A stretch of DNA of 60,843 nt from positions 92,329 to 153,171 of the forward strand of contig NZ_PNXQ01000002.1 of the NCBI RefSeq assembly GCF_005217525.1, given 5' to 3'. The notes under the pieces are model-generated. The model saw only the letters and a list, made by a program, of their open reading frames with translations. It made no database searches and had not been told where the DNA came from. Shown in pieces: positions 37,043-46,295 of this stretch. Every line of letters starts with the position of its first letter. Positions within the stretch are counted from its first letter, which is position 1. Source of the DNA: Paenibacillus terrae. Its GTDB lineage: Bacteria > Bacillota > Bacilli > Paenibacillales > Paenibacillaceae. The translations under genes were made by a program, and so were the position numbers.

Positions 37043-38825
37043 TCGACTCCTCCTCGCTGGGTATTGAAAAGGTTACAGTTGTTCCGGCCTGCGGTACGCT
37101 CTCCATATGCAGACCATAGTGTTCACCATACATCAGCGTCAGACGCTGGTGAACATTGCGCAGACCAATACTGCTCCCTTCCGGCTCTTCCGTGCCTGTG
37201 ATACGGTCAAGCAGACGGGACAGCTGTTCTGCCTCCATGCCAACTCCATCGTCGGCTACTTTTATTCGCAACTCTCGTAGCTTCATCGAAATATCGACTT
37301 TCACGGTAACCGGTTCTTCCTTGTTTTCCAGGCCATGAATAACTGCGTTCTCCACCAGCGGCTGTATAATTAATGGAGGAATGGACATTTCCTCAGCGCT
37401 TTCTTCCAGATTCACTTCATAGATCAAACGATTTCCAAACCGGAACTGCTGAATTTGTAAATAGGATCGCACCATATCCAGTTCCTGACGCACTGTCGTT
37501 TTACCGCTTCCAATCTCCAGATTCCGCCGCATCAATCGGCCAAGCAAACGCACCGTCGTGGCAATCTCCGCCTCCCCGTTGAGATGCGCCTTCATCCGAA
37601 TAGACTCCAGCGCATTAAACAGGAAGTGCGGGTTAATCTGACTGGCCATCATTTTCAGCTTGATATCCTTTTGTGCCATTTCGAGCCTGTTGTTTTTCTC
37701 ACTCGCTTCATACACCTGCCCCATCAACTGGCGGATGCTGGCAACCATATAGTTGAAGCGGCGGGACAAGTCCCCAATTTCGTCCATCCCCTCCACGCTC
37801 GATACGACATGGAAATCCCCCGCAGCCACCTTACCTAGCTCATGGCTCAATCGCTGTAGCCGTTTGGTGAGCAGCCAAGAAATCATCGTAATAAGAACCA
37901 ATGCCATCACCAGCACCGCAAGAACACATAATGCGCCGATCAAGCTGATCCGGTTCGCTCCCTGTACAATGTGTTCCGTCGAAAACACCGAAATAATCGT
38001 CAATCCGCTCACACTGGAGGCTGGCAACAGCTCATCCACAATAATGTTCGAGGATTTCCCGTTTATTTTTGCTTCATATATCCCCTTCCCCCTACCCTGT
38101 ACATCAAAGCCCAGATGCAGATCCACCAATGTTTGACCCACGGACTGTGTATGGGTAGCCGCGACCACAATTCCGTTACGATCCACAATCAACGTTTCAA
38201 ACGGCTCCTTGCTGAGCATATGGTTCAGCTCCGTCTGACTCAGTGCAATCATCAAAACTCCCTTGGTATTGTATTCGGGAAAGGGAATTTGCCTCACCAG
38301 ACTCAGTCGATTTACCGGGTTGTCCTCTTTATCTTGAATATAAAACCAGTTAATCGCCGTCCCCTTCAAGGCCGTCTCAAACCACTTCTGCTGCTCAATG
38401 CCAGAATCTACAGGGATAAATTCCAGATTATTAACAAGCGTCGGATTATACGCATAAAACCGGATGGTCGCAATCTCTCTATACTGCTGTACATACTCAT
38501 TAAAGTCCTTGTATTGATGATACGCATTCATCAGCTCTACCATGCCCGAATAACGGCGATTCGCCATCTCCCTCAGCCTTTTATCGAACATCAGCCCATT
38601 TGAAATATCCGTGGGTACTCGCAGTAAATTTGCAGTCTGGCTCTTGATCTTTTCCACATTATTTACCGTTTGGGCAATCGCACTGTCCAAAGCCTGCTCC
38701 CGCAAATAAAACGTGGCACAGCCGCCCACCACCAGTACCGGGATCATGACAATCAGCACGTAGGAGAACAGCAGCTTATTTCGCATACGCATATTATTCA
38801 TAAGATGCCGAACTCCACGATACAT
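37035..38825 (-). CDS. YesM-type sensor histidine kinase
   Basis: 596 residues: membrane helix near the N-terminus (LLFSYVLIVMIPVLVVGGCATFYL), extracellular sensing domain of about 250 residues, second helix (LIGALCVLAVLVMALVLITMISWLL), HAMP linker, His_kinase domain with the phospho-acceptor in QINPHFLFNALESIRM, and HATPase (LVENAVIHGL, DDGVGM). Typical of Paenibacillus sugar or cell-wall sensing kinases. The start has GGGGGG 5 bases upstream. Confidence 0.93.
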   Translation of the reverse strand: MYRGVRHLMNNMRMRNKLLFSYVLIVMIPVLVVGGCATFYLREQALDSAIAQTVNNVEKIKSQTANLLRVPTDISNGLMFDKRLREMANRRYSGMVELMNAYHQYKDFNEYVQQYREIATIRFYAYNPTLVNNLEFIPVDSGIEQQKWFETALKGTAINWFYIQDKEDNPVNRLSLVRQIPFPEYNTKGVLMIALSQTELNHMLSKEPFETLIVDRNGIVVAATHTQSVGQTLVDLHLGFDVQGRGKGIYEAKINGKSSNIIVDELLPASSVSGLTIISVFSTEHIVQGANRISLIGALCVLAVLVMALVLITMISWLLTKRLQRLSHELGKVAAGDFHVVSSVEGMDEIGDLSRRFNYMVASIRQLMGQVYEASEKNNRLEMAQKDIKLKMMASQINPHFLFNALESIRMKAHLNGEAEIATTVRLLGRLMRRNLEIGSGKTTVRQELDMVRSYLQIQQFRFGNRLIYEVNLEESAEEMSIPPLIIQPLVENAVIHGLENKEEPVTVKVDISMKLRELRIKVADDGVGMEAEQLSRLLDRITGTEEPEGSSIGLRNVHQRLTLMYGEHYGLHMESVPQAGTTVTFSIPSEEESNV

Positions 38826-38942
38826 GCCATCCCCCCGTTAGATAAGCGCTTACATAAATATGTATTACTTACTCGCCGCATCACAATATACATGATTTCA
38901 GTTTAAAGCTTCACAACATCTATATCTATATTTTTTGCAAAA

Positions 38943-38970
38943 TAAAAATGTGGCGAACGGAGTCACCACA
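38943..38970 (-). terminator. Terminator of def
   Basis: On the minus strand TGTGGTGA (38970-38963) pairs with TCGCCACA (38956-38949), one G-U pair, followed by TTTTTATT. Confidence 0.75.
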
Positions 38971-38986
38971 CTTTACGGATCATGAA

Positions 38987-39568
38987 CTATTCATGCACAA
39001 AAGGCTCGATATGCACACCCTGCGGCAGCTTTTGAGGATCGTCCGGGTCAATATGGTCATAGAACATAATGCCATCCAAATGGTCCATCTCGTGCTGTAC
39101 CACAATCGCCGCATAGCCTTTGAAAGTCAGTAGTTCCTGCGTTCCATCTGGCAAATGGGCCTTAATGCGAATTTTTTCATAACGCGGGACATATCCAGAT
39201 ATGTAACGATCCACTGACAAGCAGCCTTCGCCCTGTTCCAAATAAATCATGGACGTCGAGTGGCTGACCAGCTTCGGATTAAACAGCGCATACTCCACCG
39301 TTTTATCTCCATCCTGATAATAGACAGCACACATCCTTTTGTTCAGACCGACCTGGTTGGCTGATAATCCCACACCCGGACGCAGTTCATAACGGGTTGC
39401 CATCTCTTCATTTTGACTATTTTTCAAATAATCCATCATCCACCGCATCTGTTGAAGATCCTCTTCACGCAGCGGCAGGCATACCGGATCAACCTTCGTA
39501 CGCAAAATCGGTTCCCCTTCACGTACGATATCCTTCGTGAGAAGCATGTCCATCGGTAGATTGCTCAT
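38987..39568 (-). CDS. def: Peptide deformylase
   Basis: 193 residues, type II deformylase. The three motifs are present: GVGLSANQVG (about 65-74), EGCLSV with metal ligand Cys116, and QHEMDHLDG with His159, catalytic Glu160 and His163. It removes the formyl group from nascent proteins in the cytoplasm using Fe2+ or a similar metal. Type II enzymes have the insertion between motif 1 and motif 2 seen here. Single gene with a consensus promoter and a terminator. Confidence 0.96.
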   Translation of the reverse strand: MSNLPMDMLLTKDIVREGEPILRTKVDPVCLPLREEDLQQMRWMMDYLKNSQNEEMATRYELRPGVGLSANQVGLNKRMCAVYYQDGDKTVEYALFNPKLVSHSTSMIYLEQGEGCLSVDRYISGYVPRYEKIRIKAHLPDGTQELLTFKGYAAIVVQHEMDHLDGIMFYDHIDPDDPQKLPQGVHIEPFVHE

Positions 39569-39663
39569 TCGTCAGCCTCGATTCATTTTAATAAATATAC
39601 TTTCGTGTGATCCTGCGAAATATGGGTAAAATTCTCGGTTTTACTTCAAGTTTTATCCCATAA

Positions 39664-39693
39664 ATTATATCTATTCATGAAATGAATTGTCAA
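39664..39693 (-). promoter_or_regulatory. Consensus sigma-A promoter of def
   Basis: Minus strand: TTGACA (39693-39688), 18-base spacer, TATAAT (39669-39664). The spacer contains the palindrome ATTCAT-TTC-ATGAAT. It lies about 95 bases upstream of the def start. Confidence 0.75.
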
Positions 39694-39814
39694 AATAAAG
39701 CGGTATTTGGAGTAAGGCCAAAATTCATCCCGTTAAACATTCATAAGCTTAATTGTTCACCAGGTTAACTAGATAATAGATATCATATATTTATGATGAA
39801 AGAAGGTTATTCTA

Positions 39815-40381
39815 TTGAATTTTAGCAAAAAGAAAGCAAGTCAATTGTTAGTTGCTTTTATGGCATCTGTTGTTGCGTTTGCACCGATCGGTGCCAGTGC
39901 TACAGTTTTTGCGGAGAATACGCCTCAAAATGAGAAAACAATTAGCGTGGATAGAAAAGGATACACACCTATTGTAGATAGAATAGAAAATATCCCAAGT
40001 ATTAGTGAACTGAAAGAATTAGGTTTATCAGATGATGAAATTCAAAGATTGCTGTCCATAAAATCCTCTGGAATATATTTAATTGATGGGGCTGCCTATG
40101 ATCGTAACGGCAACTCTTTAGAAAAAAATGGTTCGGGAGCAATTAGCACTCAAGGTAAGTTATCTTGGGCTGTTAAGTTATTAAGAGCAGCGTGGGATAA
40201 ACTGCCGACAGGCGTTCAAAATGCTATAGGCGGCACGGCAGGATTTGCTACTCTATTAAGCATTATAGATACCTATACAGGAGCCGTTGAAGACGCTGTG
40301 TTGGAAGGCTGTAAGGCACTAGGTATGTCGGATACGGTGGCTTGGTGGGTGACAAAAACCTTAATGGCGTTTGTTTTGTAA
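39815..40381 (+). CDS. Secreted bacteriocin-like protein (candidate)
   Basis: 188 residues. The N-terminus has a Sec signal peptide (MNFSKKKASQLLVAFMASVV, then APIGASATVFA with a cleavage site near residue 33). The middle is polar (TPIVDRIENIPSISELKELG). The last 75 residues, starting about LSWAVKLLRAAWDKLPTGVQ, form amphipathic and Gly-rich hydrophobic helices (AIGGTAGFATLLSIID, VAWWVTKTLMAFVL). The layout resembles Sec-exported unmodified bacteriocins of the streptococcin A-M57 kind; I could not verify homology. The TTG at 39815 is the start: AGAAGG stands 8 bases before it and the ATG at 39793 is in another frame. Its base composition is more AT-rich than most neighbours. A small membrane-protein gene overlaps its 3' end on the other strand. 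Confidence 0.6.
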   Translation: MNFSKKKASQLLVAFMASVVAFAPIGASATVFAENTPQNEKTISVDRKGYTPIVDRIENIPSISELKELGLSDDEIQRLLSIKSSGIYLIDGAAYDRNGNSLEKNGSGAISTQGKLSWAVKLLRAAWDKLPTGVQNAIGGTAGFATLLSIIDTYTGAVEDAVLEGCKALGMSDTVAWWVTKTLMAFVL

Positions 40382-40579
40382 TTTGAGGAAAATGCCTTTT
40401 AAAAAAAATACTGCGAATACAACTAAAAAAACAATGATTATAGCGGTTAATAACATTCCTATTCCGGTCCAAAAACCGTATTGAAAAACACTTATTACAC
40501 TCTTGGGAGAAGTAATGAGATTAACTAGCGTGGCTATGGCTATAATAATCACAGTATATAACAATGATTTTTTTAACAT
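40361..40579 (-). CDS. Small two-helix membrane protein, candidate immunity partner
   Basis: 72 residues, basic ends (MLKKS, LQNKRH) and two membrane helices (LLYTVIIIAIATLVNLI and GMLLTAIIIVFLVVFAVFFLKGIF). GAGGTG stands about 10 bases before the ATG. The gene is convergent with the secreted protein gene and the two overlap by 21 bases at their 3' ends, an arrangement that fits a toxin/immunity pair but does not prove one. Sequence resemblance to DUF3899-like small membrane proteins is possible. Confidence 0.55.
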   Translation of the reverse strand: MLKKSLLYTVIIIAIATLVNLITSPKSVISVFQYGFWTGIGMLLTAIIIVFLVVFAVFFLKGIFLKLQNKRH

Positions 40580-40710
40580 TTACGACACCCACCTCTCATA
40601 ATTTATATTACTATACATTATTTATTATAAAAATGAATACCGAGTTGCATCAGTAATAGAAGAATATATCTTTTCTATATCTATTTTCCTCATTCTAAAA
40701 AAAGAACCCA

Positions 40711-40752
40711 GCAAAAAAACTCCTACACTAAAAAGGTTCGGAGTTTTTTTGC
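40711..40752. terminator. Bidirectional terminator behind the polysaccharide cluster
   Basis: GCAAAAAAACTCC (40711-40723) pairs perfectly with GGAGTTTTTTTGC (40740-40752). The A and T runs inside the arms allow termination on either strand; it ends the minus-strand operon whose last gene stops at 40797. Confidence 0.85.
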
Positions 40753-40796
40753 CGTTTTACAGTTTCGAAGTTACCTCTCCGCAGCTTTTCCCTATA

Positions 40797-41771
40797 TTAA
40801 GACGGCTGTTCCAGTGCATCCGGTGTATCGATGAACAGCTTCGCCTTGGGATTAGGCTGTGTCCAGGTGTTATAATACTGCGAGTTTTTGCCGTACGAAT
40901 TATCAATGACGACATGCGGCATATCGAGCAGGCAGGCCAGAATATGACCGTGCAGCCGTGAAGTGCGCACCTCGCGGTAAGAGCTGAACAGCGTAACCGC
41001 CTTGTTCATAAGGTGGTCGGTATACTTGTACCAAAAGGTACGCGTAGGCAAGGGACCGCCGATTTTTTTATCCAGACGGTAAAACTTCTGGAAGTAGACG
41101 ATCCCTTTCACTTCCAGCGGAGTGAACAGAGTGTCCCAGTCCAGACGGTGGGCGGCATCTGCCTCGTCGTCGAATTGCTTTTGCCCCCCTACGGTTTCAA
41201 TATCCGTACGCAGGAAGTACAGTACGTCCTTGACCGTTTCTGTCGTCGGCTTCAACGGCCAGAGCTGGTGCGCCATATCCGGGCATAGCGTGATGCTGCA
41301 CTGATTCAGTTTGTCCTTGGCCCACGTATAAGAGCGTGTGTCCCGCACAAACATATGTAAATCCGGGTGACCATTGAATAACGCAGCGACCTCATCGGCC
41401 CTCTGTTCAGACTGGAAGTGGATCGTCTGTGGCATGATTACAATGCGGTGACTCGGAAAATCCCGCACGATACGTTCCCGCAAATTTTGGTGATTTGGAT
41501 ATAAATCGCCGAAATTGCCGCCTCCATGACACACGATAATCCAGTCGGCCGGAATTTGGAGCTGATCGGGAATATCCATAGCACTGTAACGGGCACGAAC
41601 ACGAATACCGTTATCTTTGAAGAACGCCTCGGTGCCTTTCATGATGAGTACGTCCCCACCGTTGTTATACACGGGGTAGTCAACATAAATGATGTTCGAG
41701 CCTTGGGGGACTACGTCGAGAATGACGCTCAGCTTATTTTTCAGTTTAGCCATGGGATGCGAATTCGGCAT
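40797..41771 (-). CDS. Polysaccharide pyruvyltransferase family protein
   Basis: 324 residues of the PS_pyruv_trans family (PF04230 type): NGGDVLIMKGTEAFF near the N-terminus, CHGGGNFGDLYPNHQNLRERIV, IVIMPQTIHF, and REVRTSRLHGHILACLLDMP with VVIDNSYGKNS near the C-terminus. Members transfer pyruvyl ketals to sugar residues of exopolysaccharides or wall polymers; relatives include B. subtilis EpsI/EpsO. The start at 41771 overlaps the flippase gene by 26 bases, with GGGAG 9 bases upstream. Cytoplasmic. Confidence 0.9.
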   Translation of the reverse strand: MPNSHPMAKLKNKLSVILDVVPQGSNIIYVDYPVYNNGGDVLIMKGTEAFFKDNGIRVRARYSAMDIPDQLQIPADWIIVCHGGGNFGDLYPNHQNLRERIVRDFPSHRIVIMPQTIHFQSEQRADEVAALFNGHPDLHMFVRDTRSYTWAKDKLNQCSITLCPDMAHQLWPLKPTTETVKDVLYFLRTDIETVGGQKQFDDEADAAHRLDWDTLFTPLEVKGIVYFQKFYRLDKKIGGPLPTRTFWYKYTDHLMNKAVTLFSSYREVRTSRLHGHILACLLDMPHVVIDNSYGKNSQYYNTWTQPNPKAKLFIDTPDALEQPS

Positions 41772-43125
41772 CTTTCAGTTCTCCCTTCCTGCGCTTCTTT
41801 TGTATGGTCTGAATAACAAATGTGATATCACTCTTATCAAAAATAATCCGTGATAACGGAACATCGAAAAACATCGGGAATGAAAACAGCGAGAATGCCA
41901 ACCGTACACAAGCGCCTACGAGCAGAGCAATGGCAATGCCGTCCAGACCGAAGATCGGGGTACAAATAAAAAACAGCCCGACAGTAATCGCATATGCCAC
42001 AATTTGCCGAAACAGCACCAGCCCTGGCCGACCCAATGCGTTGAAGGCCGAAGCCAGAACCCAGGAGCCGCCTCCAATGATGCACTCCAGTGACAGCAGG
42101 TAGAAGGTTAACGATGCTTCCAGAAAAGCGGGGCCATACAGCAAGCCCAGCATGTATCGTCCAATGAACAAAGCCGGCACGATGACGATCAGCATAGCAG
42201 CCATGGAGATGCGAAAAGCACGACCGACGGTTTCGACAATTTTGCTGTGCTCCATTCCGGTCACCTTCGGAAAGGTTACATTCGTGACGGCATTTTGCAC
42301 CACATTGAAGACACGCGACAGAGCATAGACGACAGAGTACAGACCAAACGCCTTGGGGGACAGCAGCGCCACGATGACGATTTTGTCTGTTTGTGTGGAC
42401 AATGTCCCCATCAGCTCCATCCCGTAGACTCTCGCTCCATAGCTATAATAAGGGCGGAGTACCTGGCGGCTGGTGAACGGGCGGAAAGCACGCAAATTCA
42501 TATGCTTGCGCAAACGGAGGAACGCCCAGACCAGCGCAAGGAAGCTCGCGGCAAAATTAACGGCCCCCGCCAGCTGCACATTGAGCAGCCCCATCAGCCA
42601 CAGCGTCACCAGACCGATGAAGTTCAGCAGCGGATAATAAAACAGCAGCCCATTATATACGCTAAACCGATCCAGCCCTTGCGATAATGCTGTTGTCAGC
42701 GCCGTAAGCACCGCCAGCGGTACCGCAGCCGCACAATAAAGCTGCGACAGATGGACAATATCCGCACCATAGCCATTCAGCCACAGCGGCATACATATCC
42801 AGGCCACCGCACCCGCCAGCAAGCTGGCAGGCAACTGAATCCACAGCGACAACGCCAACAATTCTTCCGTCGTACCTGTTTTCTTCTTGAGGTTATAAAT
42901 CAGCGACGTTGGCAAGCCAAAGCTCAGTACGCTGCCGATCAGCGTAGGCCAGAACAGAACTGCCGCCAGTTCTCCTTTCCCCTCTACTCCGAGCATGCGT
43001 GCGGTCAGGATGGAGGTCAGGGTCGTCACGATCAGCACGAAAAAATTGTTGAAGCTCGTGCGCATGATCGTTTTGGCGAGACTGTCCCCCGTGAATACTT
43101 TCCTTGCTGCTGTCCATGTGCTCAT
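41746..43125 (-). CDS. Oligosaccharide flippase family protein (Wzx/MATE-like)
   Basis: 459 residues with about 12-14 membrane helices, starting NFFVLIVTTLTSILTARMLGVEGKGELA, the usual Wzx/PST-type start. It should move lipid-linked glycan units across the membrane. The gene lies between a glycosyltransferase and the pyruvyltransferase-family gene, so all four gene products probably serve one surface polymer. No polymerase (Wzy) is visible in this cluster. Confidence 0.9.
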   Translation of the reverse strand: MSTWTAARKVFTGDSLAKTIMRTSFNNFFVLIVTTLTSILTARMLGVEGKGELAAVLFWPTLIGSVLSFGLPTSLIYNLKKKTGTTEELLALSLWIQLPASLLAGAVAWICMPLWLNGYGADIVHLSQLYCAAAVPLAVLTALTTALSQGLDRFSVYNGLLFYYPLLNFIGLVTLWLMGLLNVQLAGAVNFAASFLALVWAFLRLRKHMNLRAFRPFTSRQVLRPYYSYGARVYGMELMGTLSTQTDKIVIVALLSPKAFGLYSVVYALSRVFNVVQNAVTNVTFPKVTGMEHSKIVETVGRAFRISMAAMLIVIVPALFIGRYMLGLLYGPAFLEASLTFYLLSLECIIGGGSWVLASAFNALGRPGLVLFRQIVAYAITVGLFFICTPIFGLDGIAIALLVGACVRLAFSLFSFPMFFDVPLSRIIFDKSDITFVIQTIQKKRRKGELKDAEFASHG

Positions 43126-43198
43126 GTTACGTCCAACTCCTGTTCCTTATTAAGCCTCTCGTCTCTATGTTCACATCGCGTCTCCTGCCGCACCCCCG

Positions 43199-44152
43199 TC
43201 AGCCCGCCGTTTTTTTGGAATTGCGCTCAGGTAGTTGGCCTCCGCCCATAGGCTCCTTCTGACTTGAAAAAATCGCCTTCAGCGCTCTTCTATAGCCTTG
43301 AATGGCAGTATGATTTTTCTTGGGCTTCTCTCTCAAAATCTGATACAGCGTCGTCCAATATAGCGCAGCATAGCCAATCGGCCCGGATCGCTCATCCCGC
43401 AGCAGATGAATATGATTCATCACCCGCATATAAGTAACCTGCTCCATATTGTCGCGCGAGGACGGCGATTCGTGGTGAAGCAGCGTAAGCGCCGGGTTAA
43501 TGTACAGCGAGCCGCTTTTCATGGCAATTCGTGAAAGTAACAGGTCTTCCCCCACACTATAGCTTTGCAACCAAGGTACCGGCTCCAAACTGCGAATCGC
43601 CTCACGACGAAATGACATATTACAGCCGTGAAAAAACTCGGTTCGAAACGTCTTTTTCGCCTTGTGCCAGTTATACATCGAGCCAGACTGACCGCTAAGA
43701 GACAACTTCCCTTTGGACAAGGACTGTTGGAATGATAACAGGCAACGAATGGTTCCCATGAAGCTGTTGCTCATTCCCTGCGCAATCCCGCCGACACCAG
43801 CGGCCTGCGGATAAGCCTCATAGGTGCGTAGCAGCTCGTTCAAATAGTTATTCGGCAGTTCAACATCATCGTCAAGAAATAAAATGATATCCCCCTGTGC
43901 CAGCTCCACCGTTTTTACACGTGAAAGCCATAAGCCCGGCTGCTCCTTGCGATGGTATCGGTAGGTAATCCCCGCTCTGCCCAATTGACGCTTATAGCGT
44001 TCCAGCACATGCTTGGGCAGTTCTCCATCATCAATAATCCACAGCTCGGTTTTACATGCCTCCGGTGCCCCACCCATAGCTATTGAATTGATGCATCGGG
44101 TCAGATCGTCAACCCGATTTCGGGTACACAGGGCAATGGACAAGCTTAACAT
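43199..44152 (-). CDS. Glycosyltransferase family 2
   Basis: About 317 residues, GT-A fold: LSIALCTRNRVDDLTRCINS start, first acidic pair WIIDDGE, metal-binding DxD in ILFLDDDVELP and the acceptor-side HGCNMSFRREAI. It transfers a sugar from a nucleotide donor. It is a tandem paralogue of the next gene upstream: both share CTRNR, WLSR, FHGCNMSFRR and HHESPSSRD. Of two adjacent ATGs (44155 and 44152) the second has the better spacing from GGGGGAG. Confidence 0.92.
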   Translation of the reverse strand: MLSLSIALCTRNRVDDLTRCINSIAMGGAPEACKTELWIIDDGELPKHVLERYKRQLGRAGITYRYHRKEQPGLWLSRVKTVELAQGDIILFLDDDVELPNNYLNELLRTYEAYPQAAGVGGIAQGMSNSFMGTIRCLLSFQQSLSKGKLSLSGQSGSMYNWHKAKKTFRTEFFHGCNMSFRREAIRSLEPVPWLQSYSVGEDLLLSRIAMKSGSLYINPALTLLHHESPSSRDNMEQVTYMRVMNHIHLLRDERSGPIGYAALYWTTLYQILREKPKKNHTAIQGYRRALKAIFSSQKEPMGGGQLPERNSKKTAG

Positions 44153-44192
44153 CATACTCCCCCTTTATCCTGAAAATGTGTGTGGAATCAGA

Positions 44193-45134
44193 TTACTGAA
44201 CCGCCTGGCCTAAATATTCGTTATATTTTTGCTTGCGCGGATTCAGAATGAACAGCACCCCCTGCTTGTATCCTTCTGCGGCATTAAAGTTACGGCGTAG
44301 TATTTCCTTGAACATCAGATAGGACAAGGTCCATAAAAGCGCCCCGTACTGAATGGCTCCCGCCTTTTTCAGAGCAAGGAAATAATAGTGATTGATCGCT
44401 GTAGCCTTGGCTACTTTGCCCGCCTTATCGCGCGAGCTTGGAGATTCGTGATGAATGATCGTTAAGTCGGGATTGATAACCAGCTTGCCGTAACGGCTCG
44501 CCAACTGACACATATACAAATCGTCAGCCACGGCATAGCTGGTCATCCACGGATACGGCTTCATATCCCGAAGCGCATCCCGACGGAATGACATGTTGCA
44601 GCCATGAAAAAATTCCGTGTCAAAAACCTCCGTCGCTTCTCCCCAGCGCAGCAATGAACCTGCCAGACTACTGGGCGAAAGCTTGCCGAGAGACGGAGAC
44701 ATCTGAAATGTCAAAATGCCCAGCAGCTTCCCTGCCCGGCTCGAATGTAGTCCCTTTGCAATCCCTCCTACCCCCACAATCTTTTCGTCCTGATTATAGG
44801 TATCGAGCAAGCGCCGGATGTAGAGTTTATCGTCCAATTCGGCATCATCGTCAAAATACAGCACGATATCATACCGTACGAGAGACAACGCTTCATAGCG
44901 GGACAACCAAACGCCGGGACGACTTTTTTTATGATACTTCAAAACGCCTTGAGGCAAGCCGGATACCAGGTCACGGTACAGCTCGACCTGTTGGTCGGAA
45001 ATATCGCCGTCATCCACAATCAGCAGCTCGACAGCCGTATGCTCCAGTTGCTGCTGTCCTGCGATAGATTGTATACAGCGTGTCAGATCCTCGATCCGAT
45101 TGCGGGTACAAATGATAATGGAGACATCGGACAT
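44193..45134 (-). CDS. Glycosyltransferase family 2 (paralogue of the neighbour)
   Basis: About 313 residues from the ATG at 45134, which has GGAGG 7 bases upstream; the upstream in-frame extension has no ribosome site. VSIIICTRNRIEDLTRCIQS, LLIVDDGD, VLYFDDDAELDD, EFFHGCNMSFRRDAL and HHESPSSRD mirror the downstream paralogue. First gene of the surface-polysaccharide cluster. A duplication followed by change of acceptor or donor is the likely origin. Confidence 0.92.
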   Translation of the reverse strand: MSDVSIIICTRNRIEDLTRCIQSIAGQQQLEHTAVELLIVDDGDISDQQVELYRDLVSGLPQGVLKYHKKSRPGVWLSRYEALSLVRYDIVLYFDDDAELDDKLYIRRLLDTYNQDEKIVGVGGIAKGLHSSRAGKLLGILTFQMSPSLGKLSPSSLAGSLLRWGEATEVFDTEFFHGCNMSFRRDALRDMKPYPWMTSYAVADDLYMCQLASRYGKLVINPDLTIIHHESPSSRDKAGKVAKATAINHYYFLALKKAGAIQYGALLWTLSYLMFKEILRRNFNAAEGYKQGVLFILNPRKQKYNEYLGQAVQ

Positions 45135-45300
45135 GCCATTACCTCCTGTGTGTATCCAGATGCTTTGGAAGAGATATTCAAAGTTTTTCCAATTGCTGGA
45201 TGATATATGTTTATTGTATCTTTGACAGCGTTTGAGTGTATATACCTCTTTTGTATACTTTTTCAGTCTCCAAAAGGGTAGACAATCCTCGAAAAAGGGC

Positions 45301-45333
45301 AAAAAAATAGGATCGGCTTTTAGCGCCAATCCT
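45301..45333 (-). terminator. Terminator of the DUF1836 gene
   Basis: AGGATCGGC (45309-45317) pairs with GCCAATCCT (45325-45333), one mismatch; on the minus strand ATTTTTTT follows. Confidence 0.85.
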
Positions 45334-45336
45334 GAT

Positions 45337-46137
45337 CTACCCTTGAAAGTCCAGAAACAACGTCGCATTTACATACCTGCGTGCCATGGACAAAAAATAA
45401 CTATTTTGCACCGATACCGCAGCCACCAGCAATGTATTCCGAACGGCTTGACACTGGTTAGGGGTCAAATGCTGCAAACGGCTGGTGTATTGGTCTGCCG
45501 CCTGAATCAGCAATTCCTCTGTCGCACCCTCCTGACGCTGCTGCACTGTAGCAGAATTCCAGTTTTCTTTGGCAAGCCCGCCCCCTGCCACATCCAGCAG
45601 TTGATCTCCATTCGCATCCAGCTCCTCAAACAAGGTTGAATAAGCAGCGTACAAATCGACCGGCTGGATTAGATCATCCGTATCATCCTCCGGCTGCTGG
45701 AACAGGATATGAAATAACTGACGGATGGATTCAAAATCAAGGCACGATTTCAAATCCTCCACAATGAGCAGCAGTGCGGCCTGGTTGACTGAATATTTTT
45801 TACCGATCTTCGGCGATCCGAGAAATTCCTTGAAGTCGCGTTTGACCCAATTTTGCATAGAGGCCAATGAAACATGGCTATATTCGACCAGTTGACCGAG
45901 AGAAACAATCTCCTGTAGCGAAAAAGCTGCGCTGTGCTTGCCCTTGATAATTTTATCCAGCACAGGCGTTACCTCAGTGTACAAAAATGTCGGCATCGTG
46001 CTGCCGGGACGGTCCGGATGGATATGGGTACGTCTCCAGGCATCCTGAAGAACGGCCAACGGCTGCAATTCGCGGCGACCTTCCATCGCCAGCAGCAAAT
46101 GGGCCATATCACGGCGTGTGAGGGTAAAAGACTCCAT
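45337..46137 (-). CDS. DUF1836 domain protein, probable DNA-binding repressor
   Basis: 266 residues. MTTFLYTEVTP-like and KIIKGKHSAAFSLQEIVSLGQLVEYSHVSLASMQNWVKRDFKEFLGSPKIGKKYSVNQAALLLIVEDLKSCL-type text (here from about residue 62 to 130) matches DUF1836, whose members carry a MerR-like helix-turn-helix. The C-terminal half is helical and without a known domain. Two palindromes AAGTTCA-NN-TGAACTT sit just behind the -10 boxes of this gene and of the divergent transporter gene, so this protein is the best candidate for their binder. Role inferred from position only. Confidence 0.8.
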   Translation of the reverse strand: MESFTLTRRDMAHLLLAMEGRRELQPLAVLQDAWRRTHIHPDRPGSTMPTFLYTEVTPVLDKIIKGKHSAAFSLQEIVSLGQLVEYSHVSLASMQNWVKRDFKEFLGSPKIGKKYSVNQAALLLIVEDLKSCLDFESIRQLFHILFQQPEDDTDDLIQPVDLYAAYSTLFEELDANGDQLLDVAGGGLAKENWNSATVQQRQEGATEELLIQAADQYTSRLQHLTPNQCQAVRNTLLVAAVSVQNSYFLSMARRYVNATLFLDFQG

Positions 46138-46163
46138 CTGCTTTCCTCCCTTTAAACCATTTC

Positions 46164-46208
46164 AAGTTCATTTGAACTCATCATACGCCCATAAACTAGG
46201 CTTGTAAA
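46164..46208 (-). promoter_or_regulatory. Promoter and palindromic operator of the DUF1836 gene
   Basis: Minus strand: TTTACA (46208-46203), 17-base spacer, TATGAT (46185-46180), then at once the palindrome GAGTTCA-AA-TGAACTT (46179-46164). A protein bound there would cover the transcription start. Confidence 0.75.
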
Positions 46209-46295
46209 GTGAAGCAATGATCCGTGCGGGTTCTGTTTTGCCTTATTTTCCGTGCAAATTGGAGGCAGGTGACCTGCTATGATTGGATATGAACC

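Noticed and set aside
37971..38603. 210-residue plus-strand frame opposite the YesM-type kinase
   Set aside because: Antisense of the kinase sensing domain; no support of its own.
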